From positions 1 to 64,000 of the forward strand of contig JACPVI010000081.1 of the NCBI GenBank assembly GCA_016191815.1: 64,000 nucleotides of DNA, written 5' to 3'. The notes beneath the pieces were generated by a model. That model was not told where the DNA came from and did not search any database. It worked only from the letters and a program-made list of their open reading frames with translations. Shown in pieces: positions 51,451 through 60,334 of the stretch. A program made the translations under genes and the position numbers. Origin of the DNA: Myxococcales bacterium (GTDB lineage: Bacteria > Myxococcota > Myxococcia > Myxococcales > Myxococcaceae). Each line of letters opens with the position of its first letter. The first letter of the stretch is position 1.

Positions 51451-52836
51451 TCAGGCGGCGGCGTGGAGCGGGGGCGCACCCGAGTCCTCGCGCGTGCGCA
51501 AGTGGCGCGGCAGCTCGAACCAGAAGGTGCTTCCCGCGCCCGGAGAAGAGAGCACCCCGCAGCTCCCTCCATGGGCTTCGGCGATCCGGCGGACGGTGGC
51601 GAGCCCGAGCCCGAGACCTGGGCGCTTGTCCTTCCCCGGTCCTCGGAAGTACGGCTCGAATACCGCCTGCTGGAGCTGTGGGGTCAGGCCTGGTCCGGTG
51701 TCCTCGACCTCCACCCTCACGTGACCGCCGCGCCGCAGCACCCGCACCCCCACCCGCCGCACCTGCCGATCCCCGAGGTACTTGATCGCGTTGGAGAGCA
51801 GGTTCTGTACCAGCACCACCAGGACGCCCGGGCTGCAGCGCGCCACGCAGGGGTCGATCGCGCCGGCCTGCAGTCCCACGCCGAGCAGCGCCGCCTCCGC
51901 CTGGTGCTGGGCCAGCACTCCCTCGACCGCCTCGCGCACCGGTGCGCGGGCGCTCGGATCGGGCCTGGCGCCCGAGCGCGCGAAGCCGTGCAGCGCCTCC
52001 ACCACCTGGCAAGCTCGCGTGAGGCTCGCCTCGGCGCGGAGCACTGCCCGCTGCTCGCGCTCGCCGGCGCCGCTTCTCCGCAACACTCCCAGCGCCAGGC
52101 GCACCGCGCCCAAGGGGCTCGCCACGTCGTGCGCCACCCGTGCGGCGAACTGCTCCAGCTCTTCCGCCCGCCGGTCGGCCTCGCGGCGGCTGCGGCCCAC
52201 CGCGCGGACCACCAAGGATGCGGCCAGCGCGAGGGCGCAAAGGGCGAGGCCGCCCAGGACCGCCGCGCGCTTCTCCAATCTCGCCCAGTGTCGATCGATC
52301 TCCAAGGCCAGCGCCGCGCCGGCGCCGGCACTTCGGTCGATCGCTCCCTCGACCGACCGGTTGAAGCCCTCCAGGGCGTGGCGAAGCCCGGCCTCGGCGT
52401 CCGCCACCTCTGTTGGGGCGTGCGCCGCGGCCTCGGTCGTCTCGGCGATGGCGCGCTCGATCGCCGCTGCCCGGATCTCCAGCTCGGCAGGCGCCGCCTG
52501 CTGTCCCAAGAGAGGGGAGAGCTCACGGTAGGCGACCAGCTCGCGCCGCAGCTCATGCGCGGAGGCGCGCAGCTCGCGGATCCGCTGCGCCGAGTCAGCC
52601 GAGCGGAGGGCCAGCTCGATCCGGCTCACCTGCGTGTGCGCTCGCCGCAGGCGCACCACCGCCGGGGCGGCCTGGGAAGAGATGCTCCAGGCGTGGTCGC
52701 GGAGATGGCGGGCGCTCACCCAGAAGGCGGCGACTGCCGCGAGGAACACGCTGCTCAGCGCCGCGAAGACGAGGATCACTACACCGTGGCACTCTTCTCG
52801 ATTCCGCCGCGCCGGCGAGGGATTCGGCTCGTGCAT
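51451..52836 (-). CDS. membrane sensor histidine kinase
   Basis: A 461-residue kinase. Membrane segments are at about 18-40 and 190-212, with a helical periplasmic region between. The HisKA H-box (RVAHDVASPLGAVRLAL, about residue 236) and HATPase domain (NLLSNAIKYLG, VEDTGPGLTPQ, GLGLGLATVRRIAEAHGG, GSTFWFELP) are complete. It follows the LuxR-type gene by 13 bp and lies next to the binding protein, so the three could form a signalling unit. Confidence 0.92.
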   Translation of the reverse strand: MHEPNPSPARRNREECHGVVILVFAALSSVFLAAVAAFWVSARHLRDHAWSISSQAAPAVVRLRRAHTQVSRIELALRSADSAQRIRELRASAHELRRELVAYRELSPLLGQQAAPAELEIRAAAIERAIAETTEAAAHAPTEVADAEAGLRHALEGFNRSVEGAIDRSAGAGAALALEIDRHWARLEKRAAVLGGLALCALALAASLVVRAVGRSRREADRRAEELEQFAARVAHDVASPLGAVRLALGVLRRSGAGEREQRAVLRAEASLTRACQVVEALHGFARSGARPDPSARAPVREAVEGVLAQHQAEAALLGVGLQAGAIDPCVARCSPGVLVVLVQNLLSNAIKYLGDRQVRRVGVRVLRRGGHVRVEVEDTGPGLTPQLQQAVFEPYFRGPGKDKRPGLGLGLATVRRIAEAHGGSCGVLSSPGAGSTFWFELPRHLRTREDSGAPPLHAAA

Positions 52837-52849
52837 GGGATTCTCCGAT

Positions 52850-53515
52850 TCAGAGGGCGCTTTCGGGGCCGAGGTTCATCCTGCGGGCGAGGAGGGCCAG
52901 TTCGGTGCGATTCTCCTGCCCGAGCTTTCGGTACAGGCTCGAGACATGGGCCTTCACCGTCCGCTCGCCGATTGCCAGCAAATCCGCTATTCGAGCATTG
53001 TCCAGCCCCGCGGCGACCTGTCGAAGCACGTCCACCTCCCGGGCAGTGAGGTTTCCGAGCACGCCGGTCCTGGGGTAGTCCGGGCGGGGCGGAGGCGCCT
53101 GGGGGAAGAATGTCCTTCCGCTCGCCAACTCAGCCATCGCCTCGGCCAATGCCCCGCCCCCGGAGGTCCGAACGTCGAGGATTCCGCTCGCGCCCGCCAC
53201 CCTCCATCGGTCGGGGTCCCCGGCCTCGATGGTGGAGAGCACCAAGAGCCGCAGCGAGGTGTGCGTGCTCCGAAGCTGGGAGATCAGCTCCATGGTCGCC
53301 CCTCCCGAGCTCTCCAGCAGCACCGCATCCGGGCGGGTTGAGCGCACCGCCTCGACCAGTTCCCCCGCCGTCCTGTGAAGGCCTGCCACGCAGTGGCCCG
53401 TCTGCTCCACCGCCGCCGCCAGAATCTCACGGACCAAACGCTGCGAATGAAGAATGTTCACTCGCTGTCGCTGGTTCAGGCCGCACTTGGCTTCGCTGAT
53501 GACTTCTGAACCCAT
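52850..53515 (-). CDS. LuxR/NarL-type regulator with degenerate receiver domain
   Basis: A 221-residue protein. The N-terminal receiver-like domain (about 18-125) has Glu instead of the phosphorylated Asp (AVLLESSGG) and lacks the acidic pair near the start, so phosphotransfer is unlikely. The C-terminal LuxR helix-turn-helix (about 155-212: NLTAREVDVLRQVAAGLDNARIA, IGERTVKAHVSSLYRKL) is intact. A GGGGGG ribosome site precedes the ATG. First gene of the unit with the histidine kinase. The Glu may mimic a permanently active state. Confidence 0.88.
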   Translation of the reverse strand: MGSEVISEAKCGLNQRQRVNILHSQRLVREILAAAVEQTGHCVAGLHRTAGELVEAVRSTRPDAVLLESSGGATMELISQLRSTHTSLRLLVLSTIEAGDPDRWRVAGASGILDVRTSGGGALAEAMAELASGRTFFPQAPPPRPDYPRTGVLGNLTAREVDVLRQVAAGLDNARIADLLAIGERTVKAHVSSLYRKLGQENRTELALLARRMNLGPESAL

Positions 53516-53767
53516 AGTTTCCCCCCTTCTCCCCGAGGCCGTACGCGCTCTGCCCGCCGGTCACGGGAGACCATCTCCCCGGCCAGCGGCCTCTTCTCTC
53601 AGTTTGACTACTTTCCACTACCTGTGGTCGGAACGCCATTGATCCACGGTACAGCGCGGTGCGTCAACCCGGGAAAACTACCGGGTAGGCAGATCGCGGT
53701 GCCTGGTTGAGGTCCGGCTGCGGAAGGTCTAAAGGCCCGTCCCGAGCGAAGCCGAGGGCCGCAGGCA

Positions 53768-55078
53768 ATGATTCCCAGGTACACCCGGGCCGAGATGGCC
53801 GCGCTGTGGACGAGCGAGGCGCGGCTTCGGCGATGGCGGGACGTGGAGCTGGCCGCCCTGGAGGGGATGGTGGCGGAGGGGCTGGCTCCCGAGGAGGCGT
53901 TGCGGGAGTGCCGCTCGAAGGCGGGGGACTTCGACGCCGCCGACGTGGCGCGGGTGGACGAGATCGAGATGGTGACCAAGCACGACGTGATCGCGTTCCT
54001 CACCTTCCTCGAGGAGCGGATCGGCCCCGTGGCGCGCTACCTCCACCTGGGCATGACGTCCTCCGACGTCCTCGACACTTCGCTGGGGATGGCGCTGCGC
54101 GACGCGGCGGAGCTCTTGCTCTCGGGCATCGAGCGCGCGATGGAGGCGGTGAAGCGCCGCGCCTTCGAGCACCGGCGCACGCTGATGATGGGCCGGAGCC
54201 ACGGCATCCACGCGGAGCCGATCACCTTCGGGCAGAAGCTGGCGATCTGGCACGACGAGCTGGGCCGGGCGAAGGGGCGACTTGGGCGGGCGCGCGAGGC
54301 GGTGGCGGTGGGGAAGCTATCTGGGGCGGTGGGCACCTTCGCGCACCTGCCGCCGGCGGTGGAGTCCCGGGCGATGAAGCGGCTGGGGCTTGCCGCCGCG
54401 CCGGCCTCGAGCCAGGTGGTGCAGCGCGATCGCCACGCCGAGTTCTTCACCGCGCTCGCCCTGGTCGGCTCGTCGATCGAGAAGTTCGCGGTGGAGATCC
54501 GCCACCTGCAGCGCACCGAGGTGGGGGAAGTGGAGGAACCCTTCACTCCGGGCCAAAAGGGCTCCTCGGCGATGCCGCACAAGCGCAACCCGATCCTCTC
54601 GGAGAACCTGACCGGGCTCTCGAGGCTGTTGCGCGGCTACGCGGTGGCGGCGATGGAGGACGTGCCGCTGTGGCACGAGCGGGACATCTCCCACTCCTCG
54701 GTGGAGCGGGTGATCGGCCCGGATGCGACGATCGCCTGCGACTTCATGGTGCACCGCTTCGCCGGGCTCATCGGGGACCTGCGCGTCTATCCCGAGCGCA
54801 TGCGGCAGAACCTGGAATTGCTGCGGGGCGTGGTCCACTCGCAGGCGGTCCTTCTGGAGATGGCGAAGAAGGGGATGGACCGGCAGGCCGCCTATTCGAT
54901 CGTGCAGCGAAACGCGATGCGCGCCTACGCCGAGCAGGTGGACTTCAAATCCGCGCTGCTCGGAGACGCCGAGCTGTTGCGCGTGATGTCGCCCGAGGAG
55001 ATCGCCGCCTGCTTCTCCTACGAGCGGCACACCCGGCACGTGGACCACGTGTTCGAGCGCGTGTTCGGCCCGAGCTAG
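53768..55078 (+). CDS. purB: adenylosuccinate lyase
   Basis: A 436-residue lyase of the fumarase/aspartase superfamily. The HLGMTSSDVLDTSLGMAL motif, the GRSHGIHAEPITFG region and the signature GSSAMPHKRNP mark PurB. It catalyses two steps, to AICAR in purine synthesis and to AMP. ATG start MIPRYTRAEMAALW is the usual N-terminus. purC lies just downstream on the other strand; both belong to the same pathway. Confidence 0.97.
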   Translation: MIPRYTRAEMAALWTSEARLRRWRDVELAALEGMVAEGLAPEEALRECRSKAGDFDAADVARVDEIEMVTKHDVIAFLTFLEERIGPVARYLHLGMTSSDVLDTSLGMALRDAAELLLSGIERAMEAVKRRAFEHRRTLMMGRSHGIHAEPITFGQKLAIWHDELGRAKGRLGRAREAVAVGKLSGAVGTFAHLPPAVESRAMKRLGLAAAPASSQVVQRDRHAEFFTALALVGSSIEKFAVEIRHLQRTEVGEVEEPFTPGQKGSSAMPHKRNPILSENLTGLSRLLRGYAVAAMEDVPLWHERDISHSSVERVIGPDATIACDFMVHRFAGLIGDLRVYPERMRQNLELLRGVVHSQAVLLEMAKKGMDRQAAYSIVQRNAMRAYAEQVDFKSALLGDAELLRVMSPEEIAACFSYERHTRHVDHVFERVFGPS

Positions 55079-55093
55079 GGGCCTCCGGGGCGT

Positions 55094-56050
55094 CTACAAG
55101 TAGCCCCGGCTGCGCAGGTTCTCCTCCATCCGGGACTGCACATCACCCGCCTGGAGCTGCAGCCTTTCCGCGGTAATCCGTTCGAACGCCGAGAGGTACT
55201 TCTCGGCCAAGTCCACCCGCACCTCGTCGGGGATGGCCGGGGGAGCGCCGTGCCCCAGGAAGCCCCGCTCCTTGATCAGCCACTGCCGGATGTTCTCCTT
55301 GTCCAGCATCCGCTGGTCGTCGCCGCGCTCGAAGCGCGCCTGGTACTCGCCCGCCAGCCAGTAGCGGCTCGAGTCCGGGGTGTGGATCTCGTCGATCACG
55401 TACAGCTCGTCGCCCACCTTGCCCAGCTCGTACTTGGTGTCCACCAGGATGAGGCCCCGACTGCGAGCCCATGTCTGCCCCTCGGCGAACAGGCCGAAGG
55501 CGATCTCCTTCGCCCGTTCGAGGTCCCGCTGGCCAAGCAGCGCCCGAGCGACGATCTCTCTCTCGGAGATCGGCTCGTCATGCCTTCCGTACTCCGCCTT
55601 GGTGGACGGGGTGAGGATCGGCCGCTCGAAGGCCTGGTCCTTCCTGAGACCAGCGGGCAGCTCGAGCCCGTAGGCGGAGTGCGCGTCCCTTTGGTAATCC
55701 CGCCAGAGGCTCCCGGTGATGTAGCCGCGCACCACGAACTCCACGGCGAACGCCTCGCACCGCCTCGCCACCGCCACGTTCGGATCGGGGACGTCGAGCA
55801 GATGGTTCTTCGCCACGTGGGCGGTCTTCTCGAACCAGAACCGGGCCAGCCGGTTCAGCACCTCTCCCTTGAAGGGGATGGTGGTGAGCACGTGGTCGAA
55901 CGCCGAGAGCCGATCGGTGGTGACCAGCACCAGCCGGTCGCCCTTGCGGTAGACGTCGCGCACCTTGCCCTGGTACCGCTCGCCCAGGGCGGGCAAGCGG
56001 GTCTCGCGGAGCGTGTAGGAGAGCTGCGCGGAGATCCGTGGATCGGCCAT
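55094..56050 (-). CDS. purC: phosphoribosylaminoimidazole-succinocarboxamide (SAICAR) synthase
   Basis: A 318-residue ATP-dependent ligase, the longer bacterial/yeast-like form. GKVRDVY, LVTTDRLSAFDHVL, RGYITGSLWRDYQ and LVDTKYELG are PurC signatures. It joins aspartate to CAIR; its product is the substrate of PurB, encoded convergently 15 bp away. AGGAGG ends five bases before the ATG at 56050. Confidence 0.97.
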   Translation of the reverse strand: MADPRISAQLSYTLRETRLPALGERYQGKVRDVYRKGDRLVLVTTDRLSAFDHVLTTIPFKGEVLNRLARFWFEKTAHVAKNHLLDVPDPNVAVARRCEAFAVEFVVRGYITGSLWRDYQRDAHSAYGLELPAGLRKDQAFERPILTPSTKAEYGRHDEPISEREIVARALLGQRDLERAKEIAFGLFAEGQTWARSRGLILVDTKYELGKVGDELYVIDEIHTPDSSRYWLAGEYQARFERGDDQRMLDKENIRQWLIKERGFLGHGAPPAIPDEVRVDLAEKYLSAFERITAERLQLQAGDVQSRMEENLRSRGYL

Positions 56051-56076
56051 GTCGCCTCCTGGAAGGGAGGCGCAAT

Positions 56077-56649
56077 CTACTGGAGCGCCGGGCTGCTCGC
56101 AGGACCAACCGACGCGGCCATGTACACGAAGGCCGGGTTGACCCGGAGGATGCCGTCCATGTAGGCGGCCGCGTACGGCGCCCCGGGCGCTCGGTCGACC
56201 TGCACCGGTCCCGATGGCCGCACGGCCCAGTAGGCGAGGAGCGAGCGCGCGACCAACTCGACCGCCTCGCGCTCGGAGAGCCCCTGCAAGCTGTCTCGGC
56301 GGTCCTCGGCCCAGCGCCCCTCGAAGAGGAGCATCAGGGGCTGGCCGGCGTCGGGGCTCTGGAGCAGGTCCGCCCTCGCGTCGAAGCCGGGCGCGGCCCT
56401 CACCTCGCCATCGAGGACGATGGGGAAGAGCACCGGTCCGGTGGCGGTGCGGCCGGCCTGGGCTTGCGAGGTGCGGGCGAGATCGCGGAACAGCTCCTGG
56501 CGGGAGGCGGGCGCCTCGAACTCCAAAAGCTCGGCCGCGCCGGTGAGGGCCTGCGACGCGGAGGCCCGGTGCGGCGGGACAGTGCCCACGCCGCAGCCCG
56601 CCAGGGCCACCGCGAAGGACACCGCTGCCGACCACAAGACGCGACGCAT
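56077..56649 (-). CDS. predicted lipoprotein of unknown function
   Basis: A 190-residue protein with a signal peptide and lipobox (ALAGC, Cys at 19). The mature part (about 25-190) is a single domain with no recognised family; it contains LLEFEAPASRQELFRDLART and AAAYMDGILRVNPAFVYMA. Upstream of purC on the same strand with 26 bp between, so it may share the purC transcript by chance. Confidence 0.65.
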   Translation of the reverse strand: MRRVLWSAAVSFAVALAGCGVGTVPPHRASASQALTGAAELLEFEAPASRQELFRDLARTSQAQAGRTATGPVLFPIVLDGEVRAAPGFDARADLLQSPDAGQPLMLLFEGRWAEDRRDSLQGLSEREAVELVARSLLAYWAVRPSGPVQVDRAPGAPYAAAYMDGILRVNPAFVYMAASVGPASSPALQ

Positions 56650-56706
56650 GGATCAACCCCAATATACCGGCTGTCTGGCCGCCCGGGAAGATAGAGTGCG
56701 AGCGCC

Positions 56707-57471
56707 ATGTCCGCCCTGAGGGCGAATCTGAACGTGGTGTGCCACCAGATCCGTTCGCCCGACAACCTCGGAGCCGTCGCCCGGCTGATGGTGAACTTTG
56801 GCTTCCAGCGGCTGACCCTCTCGGATCCGGGAACCTACGCCTTCAGGGAGGCGGCGAAGATGGGTGTGGGGGCCGAGCCGGTGCTGGAGAAGCTCCAGGT
56901 CGCACCAGGGCTGGGCGAGGCGCTGGCCGAGTCGGTGTATTCGGTGGGGACGAGCTCGCGAGCGAGGCTCAAGCGGCGGAGCACCATCGCCCCGGAGGAA
57001 GGCGCGCGCCGGTTGGCGGAGGCCTCGGCCCGCGGAAGGGTGGCGCTGGTCCTGGGTGGCGAGAAGCGCGGAATGTCCGACGAGGACCTTTCGATCTGCC
57101 AGGACGTGATCTCCGTCCCGACCGAGGAGTCGCAGCCTTCGATGAACCTGGCTCAGGCAGCCGCGGTCTTGCTCTACCTGTGCGCGCGCGAGGACGGAAG
57201 GGCGGCCGCTCCCGTCGTCGAGGAGAGCAGTCCCCTCTCCCGCGGGCGGGAGCGGGTCAGGGTGAGGGTGGGAGCGCCCCACTCGCTCCTCGCGGAGATC
57301 GAGCAATCTCTCGGGCGTGCGCTGCTGGCTTCGGGGTTTTTGAATCCGCAGGCACCGGAGCACGCGCTACGCGAGCTATTGCGTTCCCTCGCGAGGTCGG
57401 GCCTCTCCCGCCGCGAAGCTGAGATGTGGCTCTCGGCGGCCCGCCACCTGCAGCGCAGGTGCTCTTCCTAG
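56707..57471 (+). CDS. TrmH/SpoU-type RNA 2'-O-methyltransferase (TrmJ-like)
   Basis: A 254-residue SPOUT methyltransferase. Motif 1 (NLNVVCHQIRSPDNLGAVARLM), motif 2 (VALVLGGEKRGMSDEDL) and motif 3 (SVPTEESQPSMNLAQAAAVLLYL) carry the knot and SAM-binding residues. The domain order (catalytic, then helical tail) resembles TrmJ, which modifies tRNA position 32; the target is not proven. Between about 175 and 190, a stretch SPLSRGRERVRVRVGA interrupts the junction and is encoded by a REP-like palindrome. Confidence 0.9.
   Translation: MSALRANLNVVCHQIRSPDNLGAVARLMVNFGFQRLTLSDPGTYAFREAAKMGVGAEPVLEKLQVAPGLGEALAESVYSVGTSSRARLKRRSTIAPEEGARRLAEASARGRVALVLGGEKRGMSDEDLSICQDVISVPTEESQPSMNLAQAAAVLLYLCAREDGRAAAPVVEESSPLSRGRERVRVRVGAPHSLLAEIEQSLGRALLASGFLNPQAPEHALRELLRSLARSGLSRREAEMWLSAARHLQRRCSS
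57231..57271. repeat. REP-like palindrome inserted in frame in the methyltransferase gene
   Basis: An imperfect palindrome (CCCCTCTCCCGC then GCGGGAGCGGG) followed by TCAGGGTGAGGGTG. This CTCTCCCGC...GCGGGAG...TCAGGGTGAGGG shape is a familiar dispersed intergenic repeat in proteobacterial genomes. Here it lies inside the coding region, between the SPOUT domain and the C-terminal helices, and keeps the frame. Confidence 0.65.
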
Positions 57472-57478
57472 CCCGCGC

Positions 57479-57835
57479 CTACTTGCCGCGTTCGAGCTTC
57501 GAGATGCGGTCTTCGTGGTCGTCAAGGCGAGCGTCCTGCTCGCCCATCGCCGCCAGGAGCGCTTCCATGGTTCCCGTCATCTTGGCGGATGTGGTGACCA
57601 TCTTGCCCAGCGTTGCGTGGACGGTTCCGATGTCCTTTTCCAGTTGCCCGACCGTCACTTGCAGTTGCCCGACCGTCACTTGCAGCTGCCCGGCCGTCAC
57701 TTGCAGCTGCCCGACCGTCGCCTGCAACTGCGTGAACGAGCCTTTTAGCCCTTCGACGGACCCCTGCAGCTCCCGGTGCTCCTGAAGAAGCTGCAGGAGG
57801 ATGTCGCGCCCCGCCTTGCCGTTTCCCTTCGTCAT
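57479..57835 (-). CDS. small coiled-coil protein with seven-residue tandem repeats
   Basis: A 118-residue protein predicted to be nearly all coiled coil. Residues 36-70 contain the heptad VGQLQVT repeated four times with small changes. The DNA repeats with a 21-bp period (about 57645-57730), so the heptads arose by tandem duplication. The C-terminal part (KMTGTMEALLAAMGEQDARLDDHEDRISKLERGK) is also heptad-like. The ATG at 57835 is preferred over an upstream in-frame start. Function unknown. Confidence 0.7.
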   Translation of the reverse strand: MTKGNGKAGRDILLQLLQEHRELQGSVEGLKGSFTQLQATVGQLQVTAGQLQVTVGQLQVTVGQLEKDIGTVHATLGKMVTTSAKMTGTMEALLAAMGEQDARLDDHEDRISKLERGK

Positions 57836-57889
57836 GCTTCCGTCCTCCGAGGCACAGTATAGCGCTCGGTCTGACGTCACGCGGCCCCG

Positions 57890-58504
57890 TTACCAGATCG
57901 CCGTCAAGTCCAGTGTGAAGCCGCGCAAGAGCGGTTCGCCGGAGATCGACTTGGCGTTCTTTAGCCGCCTGGGTCGCACCCCGGGGCGGTATAGGTGAAC
58001 CGTCCGGGTCGTCGGGTCGATGAGCCAGCCGAGCGATGCGCCGTTGTCGATGTACTCCTGCATCTTCGCCTTGAGGTCGGCAAGCCGGTCGGTGGGAGAG
58101 CGAAGCTCCACCACCAAGTCCGGGCAAAGCGGGGCGAACCTCTCCTGCTCCTTTGGGGTCAACGCGTCCCAGCGCTCGTTCTTGATCCACGCGGCGTCTG
58201 GAGATCGCTCGGCGCCGTTCGGCAGGATGAAACCCGTCGACGAATCGAAGCCGACGCCGGTTCCGTCCTTCGCCACCCAGCGGAAGAAGAGGCCAGTGAG
58301 CGCGAAGTTTCGCTTCCCAGAGGCGCTTCCCGCCGGCGGCATGATGATCAGCTCTCCGTCCTTGGTGCGCTCGATACGCAGGTCGCGGTTCAACCGGCAG
58401 AACTCGAGGAGTGCCTCGTCGCCCACCCACACCGCGGGGCGAATGCGAATGGGCAGGTGCTCCTTCGGCGTGACGATGGCGGTTGTGCCGGAGGGTGACT
58501 CCAT
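57890..58504 (-). CDS. Uma2-family (DUF820) PD-(D/E)XK nuclease-like protein
   Basis: A 204-residue protein of the Uma2 family. The core includes IIMPPAGSASGKRNFAL, GFILPNGAERSPDAAWIKNERW and PDLVVELRSPTDRLADLKAKMQEYIDNGASLGWLIDP, the PD-(D/E)XK-like fold with the Glu in VVELRSPTD. Uma2 proteins are common in multiple copies in some bacteria. Their real role is not established and nuclease activity is presumed. The ATG at 58504 is chosen over a GTG 18 bp upstream. Confidence 0.88.
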   Translation of the reverse strand: MESPSGTTAIVTPKEHLPIRIRPAVWVGDEALLEFCRLNRDLRIERTKDGELIIMPPAGSASGKRNFALTGLFFRWVAKDGTGVGFDSSTGFILPNGAERSPDAAWIKNERWDALTPKEQERFAPLCPDLVVELRSPTDRLADLKAKMQEYIDNGASLGWLIDPTTRTVHLYRPGVRPRRLKNAKSISGEPLLRGFTLDLTAIW

Positions 58505-58573
58505 GGAGCTACGGTACACCACGGTGGCGCTCGCCGCACGGGGCGCTCCACTGCTGGGGTTGCGACTTCCCCG

Positions 58574-58855
58574 CTAGGCCGCCGCGCCTGACTTGGCCTT
58601 CCGCCACTCGGCGTAGTGCTGCTCGCAGAAGCCCTCCTTCGCCATCTTCTTCCGGCAGTCGGGCTTCGAGCAGGTGCGGTAGCGCGCGTGGGCCAGCTCG
58701 CCGTGCCGCCACTTCTTGTAGTGGAAAAAGCAGTAACCCTTGGCCCGGTAGGGGCGCTTGCAGTTGGCGACCGAGCAGGCCTTCCCTTCGCCGCCCCGCG
58801 GCCGGCGCGGCCACTGCTTGAATCGGTTGGTGCTCTTCTTTTCGGCCTCAGGCAC
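58574..58855 (-). CDS. small protein with two CxxxxC/CxxH zinc-binding-like motifs
   Basis: A 93-residue basic protein with two related motifs, CSVANCKRPYRAKGYCFFHY and CSKPDCRKKMAKEGFCEQHY, each a C-x4-C-x9-C-x2-H pattern. These look like zinc-binding fingers, and the basic charge suggests RNA or DNA binding. Similar short proteins are often called 'vegetative protein' in myxobacterial genomes. That is from memory; the function is unknown. Upstream of, and on the same strand as, the Uma2-type gene, 69 bp apart. Confidence 0.7.
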   Translation of the reverse strand: MPEAEKKSTNRFKQWPRRPRGGEGKACSVANCKRPYRAKGYCFFHYKKWRHGELAHARYRTCSKPDCRKKMAKEGFCEQHYAEWRKAKSGAAA

Positions 58856-58921
58856 GGGTGGCTCCCATCGAAGGAAAAACGGGCCGCCTACCTAGCCCAG
58901 CCTCCTCCCCGCCGCAAGCGC

Positions 58922-60277
58922 TCAGGGAACGCGCAGCGAAAGGGGAAGGGTGCTCGGCCCGCGGCGAACGAACAGCCGCACCACCACTCCGCTCGGGAGC
59001 TGCTTGAGCGCCTCCACCAGCTGCTCCCGTCCGGCGACGTCGCTCCCATTCACCTTGAGCACCACGTCGCCCGCCACCAGCCCCGCCGCCTCCAGTGGGC
59101 TGCCCACGTCCACTGATCGCACCAGGGCCCCGAACGGGCTCGCCAGGCCAGCCAACTCGGAGGCCTTGTCGTCCACGTCGGTCACCGAGGCGCCCAGCGA
59201 AAGGTGCGAAGGCGGAGGCCGCTCGTCCGGCGGGGAGACAAGCCTCGCCGGAAGGTGCACCGGCCTCCCTTCGCGCCGCACCACCACGTCCATCGTCCGC
59301 CCGGGCCCCGCGATGGTCACCTCCCACCGCAGAGCGTGGGCGCGCTCCATGGGCGTCGCTCCCAGCCCGATGATCACGTCGCCCACCTCGATGCCTGCTT
59401 GTGCCGCGGGCCCCGTGGGCACCACCTCGGAAACCAGCACCCCCGAATAGCTCGCCTCCCCCAGCGCTCCCGCGATGTCGGGCGTGAGGTCCTGCACTGT
59501 CAAGCCCAGCCACCCCCGGCGCAGGGTGCCTTCCGCCTCCAGCTTGGGCACCACCGCCTTGGCGATGTCGATCGGCACGCCGAACCCGATGCCCTGCCCG
59601 GAGACGTTCACCGCGTTGGCGATCGCCACCACCGAGCCGCGCAGGTTGAGGATCGGCCCCCCGGAGCTCCCCGGATTGATCGGCGCGTCGGTCTGCAAGT
59701 AGTCGAAGTAGCCGTCGCGCCCGGTCGGCACCACGTCGGTGCGGCCCTTGAAGCTCACCACTCCCACCGTCACCGACTGGGCCAGCCCGAACGGATTGCC
59801 GATCACCACCACCCAGTCGGCGATCTCCACGTCCTTGGCGCTCGCGAGCGTGAGCACCGGCAGCTTCCAGCCCACCTCGATCTTGAGCAGCGCCACGTCG
59901 GTGTGCGGATCGTGGCCCACCACGCGCGCCGCGTGTTCCTCCGGGTGGCCGCGCGGCGATTGGACGGTGACGGTGACCTCCTTCGCCTGCTCGATCACGT
60001 GCGAGCTGGTGAGGATGTACCCGTCGGGATGGATCACGAAGCCGGAGCCGATTCCCTTCTGAGGATCGTCGGCCTCCTCCGACGCCGCCGCGGTCGAGAT
60101 CGCCACCACCGCCGGCATCGCCCGCCGCGCCACCTTGGCGATCTGCGAGCGCTCTCGCCGGACCTTCTTCGCCGCCGCCTCTGTCCACAAGCGCTCAGGA
60201 TGGACCGAGCTCGCGCGGACCGAACCCGCCAACACGAGGACCGAAAGGGCCACCGCCATTCCCACCCGCCGCCGCAT
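58922..60277 (-). CDS. periplasmic serine protease/chaperone, DegP/HtrA family
   Basis: A 451-residue protein with a signal peptide (1-22). A trypsin-like domain (about 45-250) carries the triad H93 (TSSHVIE), D127 (PHTDVALLKI) and S205 (NPGSSGGPI). Two PDZ domains follow (about 255-345 and 360-450). HtrA proteins degrade or refold damaged envelope proteins. Ser in place of the usual Asn in the GNSGG motif is a small difference. Confidence 0.96.
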   Translation of the reverse strand: MRRRVGMAVALSVLVLAGSVRASSVHPERLWTEAAAKKVRRERSQIAKVARRAMPAVVAISTAAASEEADDPQKGIGSGFVIHPDGYILTSSHVIEQAKEVTVTVQSPRGHPEEHAARVVGHDPHTDVALLKIEVGWKLPVLTLASAKDVEIADWVVVIGNPFGLAQSVTVGVVSFKGRTDVVPTGRDGYFDYLQTDAPINPGSSGGPILNLRGSVVAIANAVNVSGQGIGFGVPIDIAKAVVPKLEAEGTLRRGWLGLTVQDLTPDIAGALGEASYSGVLVSEVVPTGPAAQAGIEVGDVIIGLGATPMERAHALRWEVTIAGPGRTMDVVVRREGRPVHLPARLVSPPDERPPPSHLSLGASVTDVDDKASELAGLASPFGALVRSVDVGSPLEAAGLVAGDVVLKVNGSDVAGREQLVEALKQLPSGVVVRLFVRRGPSTLPLSLRVP

Positions 60278-60334
60278 CCCCCACCCTCCGGACGAGTGGA
60301 AGGTAGGGAGGCGGTCTGCTTTTTGGAAGAGCAG

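Noticed and set aside
53600-53622. TTGACTACTTTCCACTAC as a fifth regulon site
   Set aside because: It shares TTGACT and CTTT-like pieces, but not the palindrome or its spacing, and purB is not a lipid gene.
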